A DNA stretch of 64,000 nucleotides from Macrostomum hystrix (taxonomy: Eukaryota > Platyhelminthes > Macrostomidae). The position numbers and the translations under genes were made by a program. Position 1 is the first letter of the stretch. Each line of letters begins with the position of its first letter. Where the stretch lies: assembly GCA_950097015.1 (NCBI GenBank), contig CATNEN010000038.1, positions 5,811,001-5,875,000 on the forward strand. The letters are read 5' to 3'. The notes beneath the pieces are model-generated. The model saw only the letters and a list, made by a program, of their open reading frames with translations. It was not told the origin of the DNA and ran no database searches. Below, piece after piece: positions 20,546 through 30,927 of the stretch.

Positions 20546-22068
20546 AACAGAGCCCAGAAATTACACTTTTGAAAACATCATGAGCCAGTTAGAAAATATT
20601 TACTAAAACTACAAAAACAGCTGACAAGCTTAAAGTGTATTGCCTTTGTACTAAAAACTGATGATAAACAATTAAATGAAAAACAAAACTGAAAAAAATT
20701 GAGAAAAAGTGGAGAACTAGAGCTTTAAGCAACAACTTAATACTCTCAAGTTGCTTAGGAGCCTGTTAAAGAGAAATTAAAGAGCTAACATAATAGTGAT
20801 ACAGGGCCAATAGAAAACATATTGGCTAGGTTTCCATATAGCTATTAGTGAATGCAATAATTTTAAATATATCAACAGTCTTTTAGGGCAATTATTATTT
20901 TCTTAGATTCTCTACACTGGTAAATAGTTTTAATTACTTTTGAACATACATACTACAAAAATGTAAAACGAAAGATGTCACTTGTGTTTTAGATTGATTT
21001 ACGTCCAAAGTTTTGAAATAAATATCTGAGAAGAAATTGATTAGAAATTTGAATACCAAGGTTGTATTTAATGCATTAACCATCATGCACTAGGTAACTT
21101 TACCTGATAAATGAAATTAATGAAGTATTAAAACATCTGGATACTATTATTACTGTAAGTACGATTTAATTTAGTTGTAACACCACTTTTAGATTTTTAT
21201 GCATGACGTATAAAAAACAGTTTGATATTGTTAACTGTTCTTGTAAAAATTATTATCACATTGAAAGGAAGCTAGAAAAATATTAACTGTTATAAAAGCA
21301 TAACATTGCTTTTCAAACAATTTACTACTTTCAAATTAAACTTTTACTAATTATATTAAAATAAGAACACACACGAATATTGTAAACTGAAAAATGAAAC
21401 GAAAAATCTTAGACCTCAGCCAGCCAACTGCAGTAACACATTTAACGTATGCATGCGTGAGTCGTAGAAAAAAAGACGTTAAATAATTTGCACACTATAA
21501 ATACCACGCCTATTTTACATATTTATATACCATACGATTTTTTTAAAACATTTAAGAATAAAATTATGGTGTATTTGCATAACAATTAAAACGATAAATT
21601 GAACTCTAGTTGCTTAAAGAAAAATATTTGTTTTAAAGCAAGCGGTAACTACTGTTAAACAATGATTATAATTTTTTATTTAAACTAGTCGCATGATCTG
21701 TCGACGAACATTTCGATTTGTCTTTATGAAGATAATTGCAAGGAAAAACCTTTGCATCAAAGGTGGTGAGTCAATCACAACTGACGTATTTACATTTTTT
21801 ACGTTTTGCCCTTTCGTTTGCTTTTACATCTTAAAATTTACACTCCTTTCTTTTGGTGAGTGTCGTACAACAAAAACATCTTCGAGGTGCATATCGCATT
21901 TCGAATAAACCAATTTAATTTACGTTGCTAATTTTTAGTCAGTCGGATGGAGTGCATAAATTACACTTTTTACATTCAATTTATTACAATAAAAATAATA
22001 AAATTTGCAAAATTGGCAAGGAAACAAACGATTTTTTACGATAAGAAGTTTAGAATTAGAGTATATTA
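20546..22068. other. AT-rich intergenic DNA
   Basis: No gene, repeat array or transposon recognised. Promoter elements of the divergent neighbours could lie here but none is distinctive. Confidence 0.5.
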
Positions 22069-23446
22069 CGAGGGGCGTCCAAAAAGTTGTGGGAATTTTC
22101 AACGTAGCTCATAATCGGATTCAGACACATTAAATTCCTATACGTTTTATGAAAGCGGATTTATGTATCTCTGTAATACTTTTTTTGCTATTATCTTCTG
22201 GCATTCAAAAGTTATGAACAATTTAGTGCAGTTCCCCTGTACAACTTACAGAAACTTTAACAAGTATAGTAATTAAGACGAAACATAACAACAAACTGTC
22301 AGTCGTAATCCCATTGAAGTTCATCTTAACGTCAACTCAAATGTCCTTTTCGTCAGGGATGGAGACCTTCTCCACGTAGTCGCCTTTGCAGCTGATGCAC
22401 TTCTCCCAGCGAGTGCGCAACGAATCAGTTGCATGAGCGTATTGCTGCTTGGGAATCGCAAAAACAAGGATGCGCCGAACCTCTTCTTCAACCCAGTGAC
22501 TATTCGCGTAGACTTTGCCTCGAAGCAGCTCCTTCAGTCTCGGAAAAAGACAAAAGTCTGCTGGCGCCAAGTCAGGGGAGTAGGGTGAGGCAGGAGTTCA
22601 AACTTCATACCCTGAATTGCCTCCACTGACTTTGAAGACGTGTGCGGTCGGGCATTGTCGTGGTGTAGAACTGAGGGCTTGATTCCAGTGCGCCATTTAT
22701 TGTGGATGTCAGCCTTGAGTTTCTTTAGAGACAGGATGTAGCGCTCCGCGTTGACAGTTGTGTTTGGCTCTAGGCAATCGATTGTCAAGGGGCCGCGACA
22801 ATCGAAAAAGCAGCAACATCAGCTTCTGGCAATGAGCCTCTCGACGAGCCTTGATTGGAGGATCAGAGCCCTTTATTGCCCAGACTTTTGACTCTTCTTT
22901 TGTGGGGGGGTCGAAGTGAGGCAGCCAGGTTTCATCACCCGTGACAATGAGCTGTCGAAAGACCTCCCATCCACCTCGATCTTCAACAAGCCTGAAGTTG
23001 CTGTTGCATGTGTTTTGTCGCTGTGCTTTCATCTCCGGGGTGAGAAGCCTGGGAACCCACCTGGCACTGAGCTTAACGAAATTCATGCTGCGGATGCAAT
23101 GATGAACTGTGCCTGTGGACAGGCGTATCCAGTCGGTCAGCAATTTCCCTAATGGTATGGCGAGCATCTTCTTCAAGTAGATCCAAAATGCGATCGTTAA
23201 GAGTCTTAATTAGCCGTTTATTATACTATATCATTGAAAGCCTTCAAAATGTCATATTCTGTAAGTCGTATCCTGGGGAACTGTACAAAATGAGTAACAT
23301 TTGAATGACAGAAGACATTGGCAAAATAAAAAATTATTTTGCATAGATCGATAAATCCGCTTTCAAGAAAAGTTAACGAAATTAATGTATCTGAATCCAA
23401 CTATGAGCTACGTTGAAAATTCCCACTACTTTTTGGACACTCCTCG
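22069..23446 (-). mobile_element. mariner element with long terminal inverted repeats
   Basis: A 1378-bp element bounded by TA on both sides. The ends begin CGAGGGGCGTCCAAAAAGTT and CGAGGAGTGTCCAAAAAGTA and stay complementary for about 65 bp (through TCAACGTAGCTCATA), with only a few mismatches. Transposase remnants lie on the minus strand. Long, well-matched ends with a broken gene suggest a moderately recent insertion. Confidence 0.92.
22337..23176 (-). pseudogene. mariner transposase, frameshifted
   Basis: Three overlapping minus-strand ORFs cover an N-terminal DNA-binding part (ARWVPRLLTPEMKAQR), the first catalytic Asp (VTGDETWLPHFDP), the second Asp (VLHHDNARPHT) and a C-terminal block (APADFCLFPRLKELL) that should carry the third Asp. 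Frame changes occur near 22790 and at 22560-22580. The layout matches the mariner D,D34D family. Not functional. Confidence 0.88.
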
Positions 23447-23581
23447 TACTATATAGCGTATATATAACTGTTAGGGATATAAAATACATTAAATGTTTAA
23501 AGCAAACGATAATAAAATGCTGAAAAAATAATTTAAATTTGATACACTGAATGATTTACAAATTCATTAACCCCTTGACAG
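23447..23581 (+). promoter_or_regulatory. 5' flank and probable trans-splice acceptor of the reductase gene
   Basis: An AT-rich 130 bp separates the mariner end from ATTAACCCCTTGACAG at 23581. That 3' splice site lies 16 nt before the ATG, fitting the pattern at four other genes in the window. No TATA box is obvious. Confidence 0.45.
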
Positions 23582-23597
23582 TGGGATTCAATAAAAA

Positions 23598-24877
23598 ATG
23601 CCTGACGACTGTTGTCAGCTGCTAAAGTCGATAGCGCTGCCCATCATCGGCTTCCTGCTGGTGCAGAAGCTGATTATCCCGCTGGGTCGCATCTTCCTCA
23701 ATCACTTGGTGCTGACCAAAAGTCGTAGCTTGCGGCCGCAACTCCGCAAGTTCGGCAGCTGGGCAGTGGTCACCGGTGCCACCGATGGAATCGGCAAGGC
23801 TTACGCCCAGCTGCTGGCTCGCGATGGTCTGAACATTGCTCTGGTGTCCCGATCGCCAGAGAAGCTGCGCGACGTTGCCTCAGAGATCGAGGCGGCCCAT
23901 CGGGTGCGCACAAAGACCATCGCTGTCGACTTCAGCCAGCTGGATATTTACGAGAAACTGGAGGCTGAGCTGGCCGATCTCGACATCTCCTGCCTGGTGA
24001 ACAATGTCGGCGTCGGCTACCCACACCCCAACTATTTTGTTGGGCCGCAGTCGTTTGACGTGAAAATCTTTGATACCATGATTCACACCAACTGCAACAG
24101 TATGGTAAATTTGGCCGCTTCACTAAAGGGGCGTTTATGTGTTATTGACGGGAAAGATGAGACAGATCGAGGAGATGAGACTCCGGAGTGATGAGACACG
24201 GGAGAGATGAGACTCGGGAGAGATGAGAAACGGGAGAGATTAGACTCGGGAGAGGTGAGATAAGGGAGAAATAAGACAGGGGAAAGATACTGTAGGAAGG
24301 GCTCACGGGCCGGATTTGGGAGCTTTGAGGGCCACATATGGCTCGACCCTGATTTGGAGCGATCATGTTCATACTCCGTGCACTGCAGGTTCGCATGACC
24401 AACCTGCTTCTGCCGAGACTTGTCCGCACAGGCGGTGCCGTCATCAACGTGACGTCCTCGTCCGGCCTGCAGCCAACGCCATTCCTGTCAGTGTACTCTG
24501 CCACCAAAGCCTTCGCCATCACCTTCTCTCAATCAGTAGCTGCTGAAGCTGCCGAAATGGCTGCTAAAGGTATCGCTGGCGCCAGCAGGCGCTCCCATGT
24601 TACCGTGCAGACGGTCGTTCCGTTCTTCGTCGCCACGAAGCTCTCGCGCATCCGATCGGCCACCTTTACGGCGCCGTCGCCCACCGACTATGCCAACCAG
24701 GCGCTGAACCTGCTTGGCGTGGAGGACTTCACCGTCGGCTGCTTGTCGCACGCGTTGCAGTACCTGGTGCTGACCAGCCTACCTACCTGCGTGGCTAACT
24801 ACGCCCTGGCCAACGTGATGCGCTCGAAAATGAAGGCGGCGTTTAAGAAGGCGGCGGCCTCTGCAAAGGAGAAATAA
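23598..24877 (+). CDS. HSD17B12: Very-long-chain 3-oxoacyl-CoA reductase / 17-beta-hydroxysteroid dehydrogenase 12
   Basis: Two exons, 23598-24104 and 24389-24877 (507 + 489 nt; 331 codons plus stop). The family reduces 3-ketoacyl-CoA in the ER fatty-acid elongation cycle, and some members act on steroids. Residues 11-35 are a hydrophobic membrane anchor. A Rossmann fold starts with VVTGATDGIG (57-66). NNVG lies near 135. The catalytic Ser is in the TSSSG block (about 191-195), with Tyr205 and Lys209 in YSATK. VVPFFVATKLSRIR and the length match HSD17B12 (312 residues in human). The C-terminus ends in AKEK, at best a weak di-lysine ER signal. The 284-bp intron holds a small tandem repeat. Every catalytic element is present, so I expect a functional enzyme; HSD17B3-type testis paralogues are the main alternative. 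Confidence 0.88.
24150..24295. repeat. Short imperfect 17-bp repeat in the reductase intron
   Basis: About eight diverged units resembling GGGAGAGATGAGACTC in tandem, all inside the intron. Confidence 0.75.
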
Positions 24878-24925
24878 CCAAATCAAGGTGGAAACGTGCA
24901 GAGCAGTGGCGTGCTTTTTGGGCAT

Positions 24926-24931
24926 AATAAA
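24926..24931 (+). terminator. Poly(A) signal of the reductase gene
   Basis: AATAAA 49 nt after the stop codon, in A+T-rich context. Confidence 0.55.
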
Positions 24932-26217
24932 TTATGAAATAATTATTTAATGATCAAATAGAATTAGCTTTGTGTGACGATTTTTAATTAGCCTAGTTTT
25001 TAACCAGCTTTAATGCAAAATTGATCCTCAAAGACTTCGTGAGTTTAGTTAACCACAGCTGTAGATCAATTTCACCTGTCTGATTCTGTCTGGTTCGGAA
25101 CCGCGTGGTACTTGGGTCGAAGTCCACCCAGCAAGTAAAGATCGCCAGATCGAAGCCTCACAAGCAAATTTTGCGAATCCTAAAGCCCATTGCTCTTAGC
25201 TGTGATATCTTATCTGAATGGTCGTTGCAGCGACCTGCCATGCATGTTAGACGCACTTGCTTGACCTTAGAGATGAGCTTAGCAACAACACCAGCATGTA
25301 ATCTTGATTTCAACTGTATCCTTCGAGCTAGTGTATACGGCTGAATAAAGTTGCATTTCAATCTCAAATGCAAATGTGTTTTTGTTGGAGAAACATAGTA
25401 AACAGTAAGTATAGTGATCAACACCGTCTATAGTTACCGAAACTCAAATTTCACTGTGTTTTAGAGATTAAATTAGACCAAAAGGAATTTATAAAATGAC
25501 ATCTGACAAGGTGATTCATGAAATCATATAACAGAAAGACCATGCATTGTGTGTGATGGAGCTACGAGATAAGTTTTCAGGTGAAGGGAATCTCTAGGAT
25601 ACTCTAAGAAGGGTTTAGAATTACGAGTATACTCGACCAGTACAGGTGGGTCCTACAGAAACTTGACGGCCTCTGCAGAGGCAACTCAAGCTAGATTAAG
25701 TTAAAGTTCGAGATAAATGACTCATCGGCCTTATAAAGTACCCTAGCTGTGAATAATATCAAACGTAAAGACTATTGAGATTCTAATATTTTAACCGAGA
25801 CGTTTGAGCAGAGTAGCCAACTCGATAAGGATTTTAAGCATTCACTGACTTATTGGTGTCACAATAGCCTACTGCCGGGTGACCCGGCCCGGGTCTTCAG
25901 CATCAAGCATCGAATATCGAAGCATCAAGCAACCGAACAACTTTAAACTGACAGGCGAGGCACTACAAATCCCTGTAGTGTAACAAAAATTCTCGACACC
26001 AGCAGATACTAGGGGACTATCCAGGGGGGTATTTCAAAAACTACCCATACAGGTATGATTTTTCGGCTCACCCGATCAGCATCTCGCATCAGCATCAGCT
26101 GCTTTTGTTGAAGGCTCTAACGGTCGCCGCCGATGCTCCAGATGGCGATAAAGGGGACCCTGGTGCCTGGGATGCTGAGAAAAAAGGTCCCTATGACAGA
26201 TGAACTCATATTATTGA
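24932..26217. other. Intergenic DNA
   Basis: No gene supported. A short GC-rich, repetitive patch at 25860-26110 (CATCAAGCATCGAA and CATCAGCATCAG words) is unexplained. Confidence 0.45.
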
Positions 26218-26410
26218 ACCACAATGGATTTGCCATGGAGGTTTATGCAGAGCCATTTATCACAAATGTCTTTGTCACCAGGGTCTTCGTCAAGAATTGC
26301 TGAATATTTCGACGATGATGACGTCAAACTCAAGTTAGTTAATCGAAAATGGCGGAAAATGGTATTAACATGGTGGACTAGTTCACGAAATTCGGTCATT
26401 CGGTTTGGGA
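26218..26410 (+). repeat. Dispersed repeat, copy 2
   Basis: Collinear with 2531-2734 (see there). The last block, CGGTCATTCGGTTTGG, is identical in both. Confidence 0.7.
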
Positions 26411-26914
26411 GCTATCGTGAAGTAGCAGTGGGTATTTGAAATGCCCCGTTGTCCTAAGAAGAAAAATAGCGTGGCGAAAACCAGGTGTCAGTACTCAATA
26501 AATATTCTAGGTTGCAATACTGAGAGTCAAGCGAAATCTCAGTATTGCGGAGCCGATTACAAAGCAACGTTGATGCATACAATCCTGTCGATGGTTCCTT
26601 AAGCAATTGACAATGTCAAAGTATGTGGTCTTGTCCAAACAGATGATCCATGGCAAATTTTTCAGGCACAATAAGAGCTGTATAAAGTGCACTTGCAACA
26701 TGAGATGGACATGTAAACTAGGTTAATGGGGAAAAGTTTGCAAGAAAAGGTGATTCGAAGGCTATTGCTGAACGGTAAAAGCTAATGGCTTTTTATTGAC
26801 ACAATGATCAATAGCATGCATGCTATTGCATCAAACAATAGCAAAAGTGAGTATTTGAAGCCTTAAGTTTGCAGCATTCAAGCTAACACAAGGCCAGTTG
26901 CTAGACCGATCAGG
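26411..26914. other. 5' flank of lectin gene 4
   Basis: No ORF supported. It has no similarity to the upstream block of lectin genes 1-3 and no TATAAATA at the conserved distance. A palindromic GCATGCATGC sits about 100 bp before the ATG. Confidence 0.45.
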
Positions 26915-27625
26915 ATGCAACTCAGCGCTCTCATTGTCGCATGCCTGTGCTGGCCCCCCACAATGCTCGCATCTAACTGCAAGCCGCCAATGACACTGAC
27001 ACCCATCGGCAGCTACTGCGCCTACTGGAATGAGAGCGACAACTCGTTCAGCTGGTGCGAGGCTGCCGAGGCCTGCTTGAGAATAGGCGGCCAGTTGGCC
27101 ATCGACCCGAAGCTGTTGCGTGAGGTTCGCGGCCTGCTGACCAAGGGTCTGTGGATTGGTGCCACGGACCTGCTGGTTGAAAGAGGCACCAGCAGGACTG
27201 GCTGGCTGCTGACAGACGGCAGCGAGCTGCAGACCGAAATCTCCGACTGGGTAGCGAACGGGCCAAGCAGCTCGATGCAGTCCGACGACTTCGTTGCTCT
27301 GAAGAGCACAGGACTGGTGGACAATAGCTTTGACAAGCAGAAACCGTTCCTCTGCCAGCCGCTGGTGACACCCAACAGCAGCTGGTTCAGGCGGACTGAC
27401 TTCCTGCGACTCGGCAACATCAGCCCCGAATACTGCTTCACTGACGTCGTCGATGTGCAGCTCGAGTTCGACTGCGCGCTCCGCTGCGCCGACAGGTGGC
27501 AGTGCAGAGCCGCCATCTACAACAAGGCCAGCGGCAGGTGCAGGATGCTGGACTTCACCGACGCCAGCGTTGGAGACGCCATCGAGACGGACCCGAACTG
27601 GACCAAGTTGGTCAAGGTCTACTAG
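26915..27625 (+). CDS. Secreted C-type lectin-like protein with C-terminal PAN-like domain (gene 4)
   Basis: A 236-codon intronless paralogue, 13 kb from the main array and past two other genes. The signal peptide is distinct (MQLSALIVACLCWPPTMLAS). The lectin domain is clearly diverged (GSYCAYWNESDNSFSWCEAA, GGQLAIDPKLL, WIGATDLLVERGTSRTGW). From CAGCCGCTGGTGACACCC (27357) to the stop the DNA is nearly identical to gene 1, apart from a short divergent patch at the PAN entry (VVDVQLEFDCALRCA). The contrast between a diverged front and a conserved back suggests gene conversion or strong constraint on the PAN-like module. Confidence 0.85.
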   Translation: MQLSALIVACLCWPPTMLASNCKPPMTLTPIGSYCAYWNESDNSFSWCEAAEACLRIGGQLAIDPKLLREVRGLLTKGLWIGATDLLVERGTSRTGWLLTDGSELQTEISDWVANGPSSSMQSDDFVALKSTGLVDNSFDKQKPFLCQPLVTPNSSWFRRTDFLRLGNISPEYCFTDVVDVQLEFDCALRCADRWQCRAAIYNKASGRCRMLDFTDASVGDAIETDPNWTKLVKVY

Positions 27626-27706
27626 ACTCAAAACAATGAGATGATCAAGAAGGCTTTCTGGGAAATTTATTGCTTCTGCGACACAATTCGACTGACAAAC
27701 TGACAA

Positions 27707-27712
27707 AATAAA
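27707..27712 (+). terminator. Poly(A) signal of lectin gene 4
   Basis: AATAAA 82 nt after the stop codon. Confidence 0.5.
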
Positions 27713-28002
27713 ACAAACGACAATAACAAAACCAATAGACTTGATCGAATATGCGGAGGCCACATTGCAGGATCAATACAAATAGAATATTCGCAGCACG
27801 AGACTTTCAATTTATTATGAATTAAAACATGTTCGTCTGTATCTACAGGTTGATTTTTACGAGTACTTGCACTGCATTTATAAAGTACTTTGAGCCGTCA
27901 GAGCTAACAGTTTGCACTCCATTACTTTACGGTAACCATAATTGAATTGAAACCTGGTTACTAATGTAACAAGACGATCAGAATAATATTCTAGGACTGA
28001 AA

Positions 28003-28008
28003 TTTATT
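28003..28008 (-). terminator. Poly(A) signal of WTAP
   Basis: AATAAA on the minus strand, about 67 nt after the WTAP stop codon. It leaves a gap of only about 290 bp to the convergent signal of lectin gene 4. Confidence 0.5.
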
Positions 28009-28074
28009 ACCAGACACAATAGCTTAGAGCTTATAGAAACGCTACAGTCTACTAAATGCAGGGATTTTAAACTG

Positions 28075-29400
28075 TCAGCGGAGACCGCCGCTCTCCCCGT
28101 CGCTAGGGACCAGCTCGGCGACGGAAGCGCCGCCAGGCGGACCAGTGAGATAGCCGGCGGCTGCTGTGGCGTCAGTGGCGTGCAGCTGGAGACGGAGGGA
28201 CTCGATGCGCAGGTAGGCATCGCTGAGCTGGCCCTGCATGATGAGGATGGTGGACTGCAGCGACTCAGTCTCGTCGTCAATTTCGCCGAGTAGATGTTCC
28301 TGCTCTGCAATTGCGGAATAGGGTTCAAGCAAATTAGACCTTGGAATGCAATGAGTGACTGGCTCTGTACACCAGTCACCAGAGCAGCCAATACAGTACA
28401 GTACAAGCACTGGCTCTGTACACCAGTCACCAGACTAGCCAATACAGTACAGCACAAGCACTGGCTCTGTACACCAGTCACCAGAGCAGCCAATACAGTA
28501 CAGTAAAAGCACTGGATCTGTACACCAGTCACCAGAGCAGCCAATACAGTACAGCACAAGCACTCACCCGAATGAGTTTTCCTCATCTCAGCCAGCAGGG
28601 TTTTCTCCAGCGCAATCTCGCTCTCCATCTTGGCCACAGCGGCAGAAGACATGCCGTGGCTGAGTTCACTGTTCTCCTGGTGCAGCTGCCTGATGCGGGC
28701 CATCAGCCGCTTGCCAGTCTGGCTGTCTGGGGTGAACTTCCAGGCCGACAAGTCGTTTTGCGTCTGTTCCAGGCGATCTCGACAGTCGGCTAGCTCTTTG
28801 CGCATGCGCTGGTAAAGTACATTCACGGCCGGATCGAGCATCATGGCCTTCAGCTGCGCTGAGGCGGTACTTGCCGATTGGGCACGCAGCTGCTCCAGCT
28901 GTTGCTGATAAATAGTTGCAGAATTAATTATATTGTTGGAATTTCTGAATTGATGTGACACAATAATAAAAGTTATAATAGTTACAAGAGGGCTTCCAGC
29001 AATGGTACTAGGCCTGCAGCCAGCGAGGAGACAATTCTGCCCATTTCACTGACTCCTGAGCACACACAGTGTACATCTGCCCTGACTTTCTAATCATCAG
29101 GCAGTGTACAATTTCACTGTACATTGAAACTAGGTTGGCCCCCCAAGGGCGTAAATTAGAAAACAAGCCCCCAAGCCTTCTCAATGCGGCTGCAAATTAA
29201 ATGAATGTGACCTTGTCACTAAATGGAGCTCAGGGACATTGGTGCAAGAAGGCCACTTTCTTTCAACTTACAAGGCACTGAGTTAGCTCGCGATCCTTCA
29301 TAGTCAGCCTCTGCATCAGAATCTGTTCTCGTTTCTTGCTTTCAATCAGAGCCTCCTTCAACAGCTCCTTGCTATTGGCTGTCTCTGTGTCAGTTGCCAT
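28075..29400 (-). CDS. WTAP: WTAP, regulatory subunit of the m6A RNA methyltransferase complex
   Basis: Three exons, 29400-29272, 28904-28568 and 28304-28075 (129 + 337 + 230 = 696 nt), give 231 codons with matching phases. WTAP (fly Fl(2)d) is a nuclear coiled-coil scaffold that recruits METTL3-METTL14 and influences splicing. The family signature SAWKFTPDSQTGK is intact in exon 2, preceded by LDPAVNVLYQRMRKEL. Exon 3 has EIDDETESLQSTILIMQGQL, matching the end of the vertebrate coiled coil. The protein then stops after a short Gly-rich tail, whereas human WTAP (396 residues) has a long Ser-rich C-terminus. ATG 29400 lies 13 nt after a 3' splice site. Intron 1 is mostly a SINE; intron 2 has four 51-bp repeats. 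Confidence 0.93.
28361..28560. repeat. 51-bp tandem repeat in WTAP intron 2, about 4 copies
   Basis: Units contain CACTGGCTCTGTACACCAGT and GCAGCCAATACAGTACAG. The unit is a multiple of three without stops, so the exon 2 frame stays open across the intron, but it does not match the exon 3 frame. Confidence 0.93.
28988..29255 (-). mobile_element. SINE family A in WTAP intron 1
   Basis: Degenerate copy in the same orientation as WTAP. The body words GCAGATGTACAC, TCAGGAGTCAGTG and CTCCTCGCTGGCTGCAGG are clear; the head is eroded. It makes up about 70 percent of the 367-bp intron. Confidence 0.82.
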
Positions 29401-29425
29401 TGGCCTAGAAGTTCTGGAACAGGTA
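29401..29425 (-). promoter_or_regulatory. Probable trans-splice acceptor of WTAP
   Basis: Minus strand ATCCTACCTGTTCCAG ends 13 nt before the ATG (exon from 29413). Confidence 0.5.
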
Positions 29426-30285
29426 GGATATATTAATTTACAGAACAAAAGCAAATACTGCAAGTTTTAAAAGCATATAAATTACTGCTACCACATTTAC
29501 TAAATTTGTAATGTTAGTGCTGAAGTTTACACCCAAGTCTATTAGTCACAATGAACAGGAAGTTTTTATAAAAATGTTTACAAATCAATAGAATGTTTAC
29601 AATAGGATTATTGTCTTGTTTATAGATTCAAAACATTAATTTTGTTAAAAATTCACAAATATGTATGTTATGAATGACAATAAACATTTACTATGTAATA
29701 TAGTGTAAAAAACAACTATATAAAACTGAAAAGGGCATTGCCTTGTGCAATTATATGTTCAATGGCGCAGTTCAAACATTTTTATTAATTAAAAACCAGT
29801 GTGTTTCTAAGAATCTAAACAATGTACATAGGTCTAGTAGTAGTATACTATAGTTTGTCAATGATAGTTATTTGATACAGGCAGCTAGCTAGTGTTTTGT
29901 TCATAGCACTCTGATAATATTTTATTAGACACATTTAAGCTAGGCCTACCATAAACATACTAGGTCTTTGCCTATATTACATGTATCATAGTTACTTTAA
30001 TTGTTATTTCATTGAAAAAACAACTATTTCATCAAATAAACTAACAAAGTTTCTTTAGTTTTAGGTCTTTATATGAAATGTCTGAAACAAATAAGATAAG
30101 GTTTTTCGTAACTAATTCTAACTAAGTGACCAGTGACTTAACTAGTCCAAGTCATTAAAGCCATTGACATAGAAGTGTAGTTTAGTGTTACAATATTCTG
30201 TACACATTAAAATATATATAACAGATGTGGGTGAATCTACCAAAACTTGATTCCATGCCTGAGTTTTAGTTTTATGATAGGCTGG
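29426..30285. other. AT-rich intergenic DNA upstream of WTAP
   Basis: No gene or recognised repeat. Confidence 0.5.
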
Positions 30286-30927
30286 CAGTAATGTATCCTC
30301 AACCGAACAGTGTATCTTCAAAACCGAACAAGAATTTTGACTCCTTCCTTGGTCTCATGCAAGACAGAAACAAGCTATTGTGTTTCACAGAACAACTAAT
30401 TTGAAAGTTGAAGAAATTATCTACAAGCTGAGGCATGATTTGCAATGAAGCATTAAGAGGAAAGAAAGATATTGATGTTTCAGTAGAAATTTTTATTGCA
30501 AAAGCATACTTTTTAAAAACATTTTTTTCAGTATGTACTTTAGACAAAGATTGTGTGTGGTTGCTTGCCAATTAAATGACCATAAATGTAGTTATTTATA
30601 GAGCATGAAAAATGCTTTCAAATTACATAATTCATGATAGTTCACTCCTTAAAATAAGATTAAACCACTCACTCAAATTGTAAAACCAAACATCAAATTT
30701 TCTGTTTGGTTTGAAGATACATGAAAATCATTGTTCAGTTTTAGATAAAAAGCAGGAATAACTTTTTTTATTTGATAAAATAGCAAAAGCTGATACTTTT
30801 TAGAAAGATGTAACTGTTTTCTATAACTTGGCTTTTGATTTATCATCATATCTTAAATAGAAAATCTGTAGCTTAGGTTTGAAGTTAAAAAAATACACAT
30901 TCTTGTTTGGTTGATGATACATTACCC
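30286..30927 (-). mobile_element. MITE, copy 1
   Basis: A 642-bp non-autonomous element, the reverse complement of 33717-34362. The right end is GATGATACATTACCC followed by TA; the left end matches TAATGTATCCTCAACCGAAC, with its first bases mutated. No transposase is encoded; a 90-codon ORF inside is mirrored in the other copy and lacks known motifs. TA flanks suggest mobilisation by a Tc1/mariner-type enzyme. Confidence 0.88.

Noticed and set aside
30299-30571. 90-codon ORF with partial mirror at 34244-34456
   Set aside because: Internal to the MITE pair and diverging with stops; no transposase motifs.
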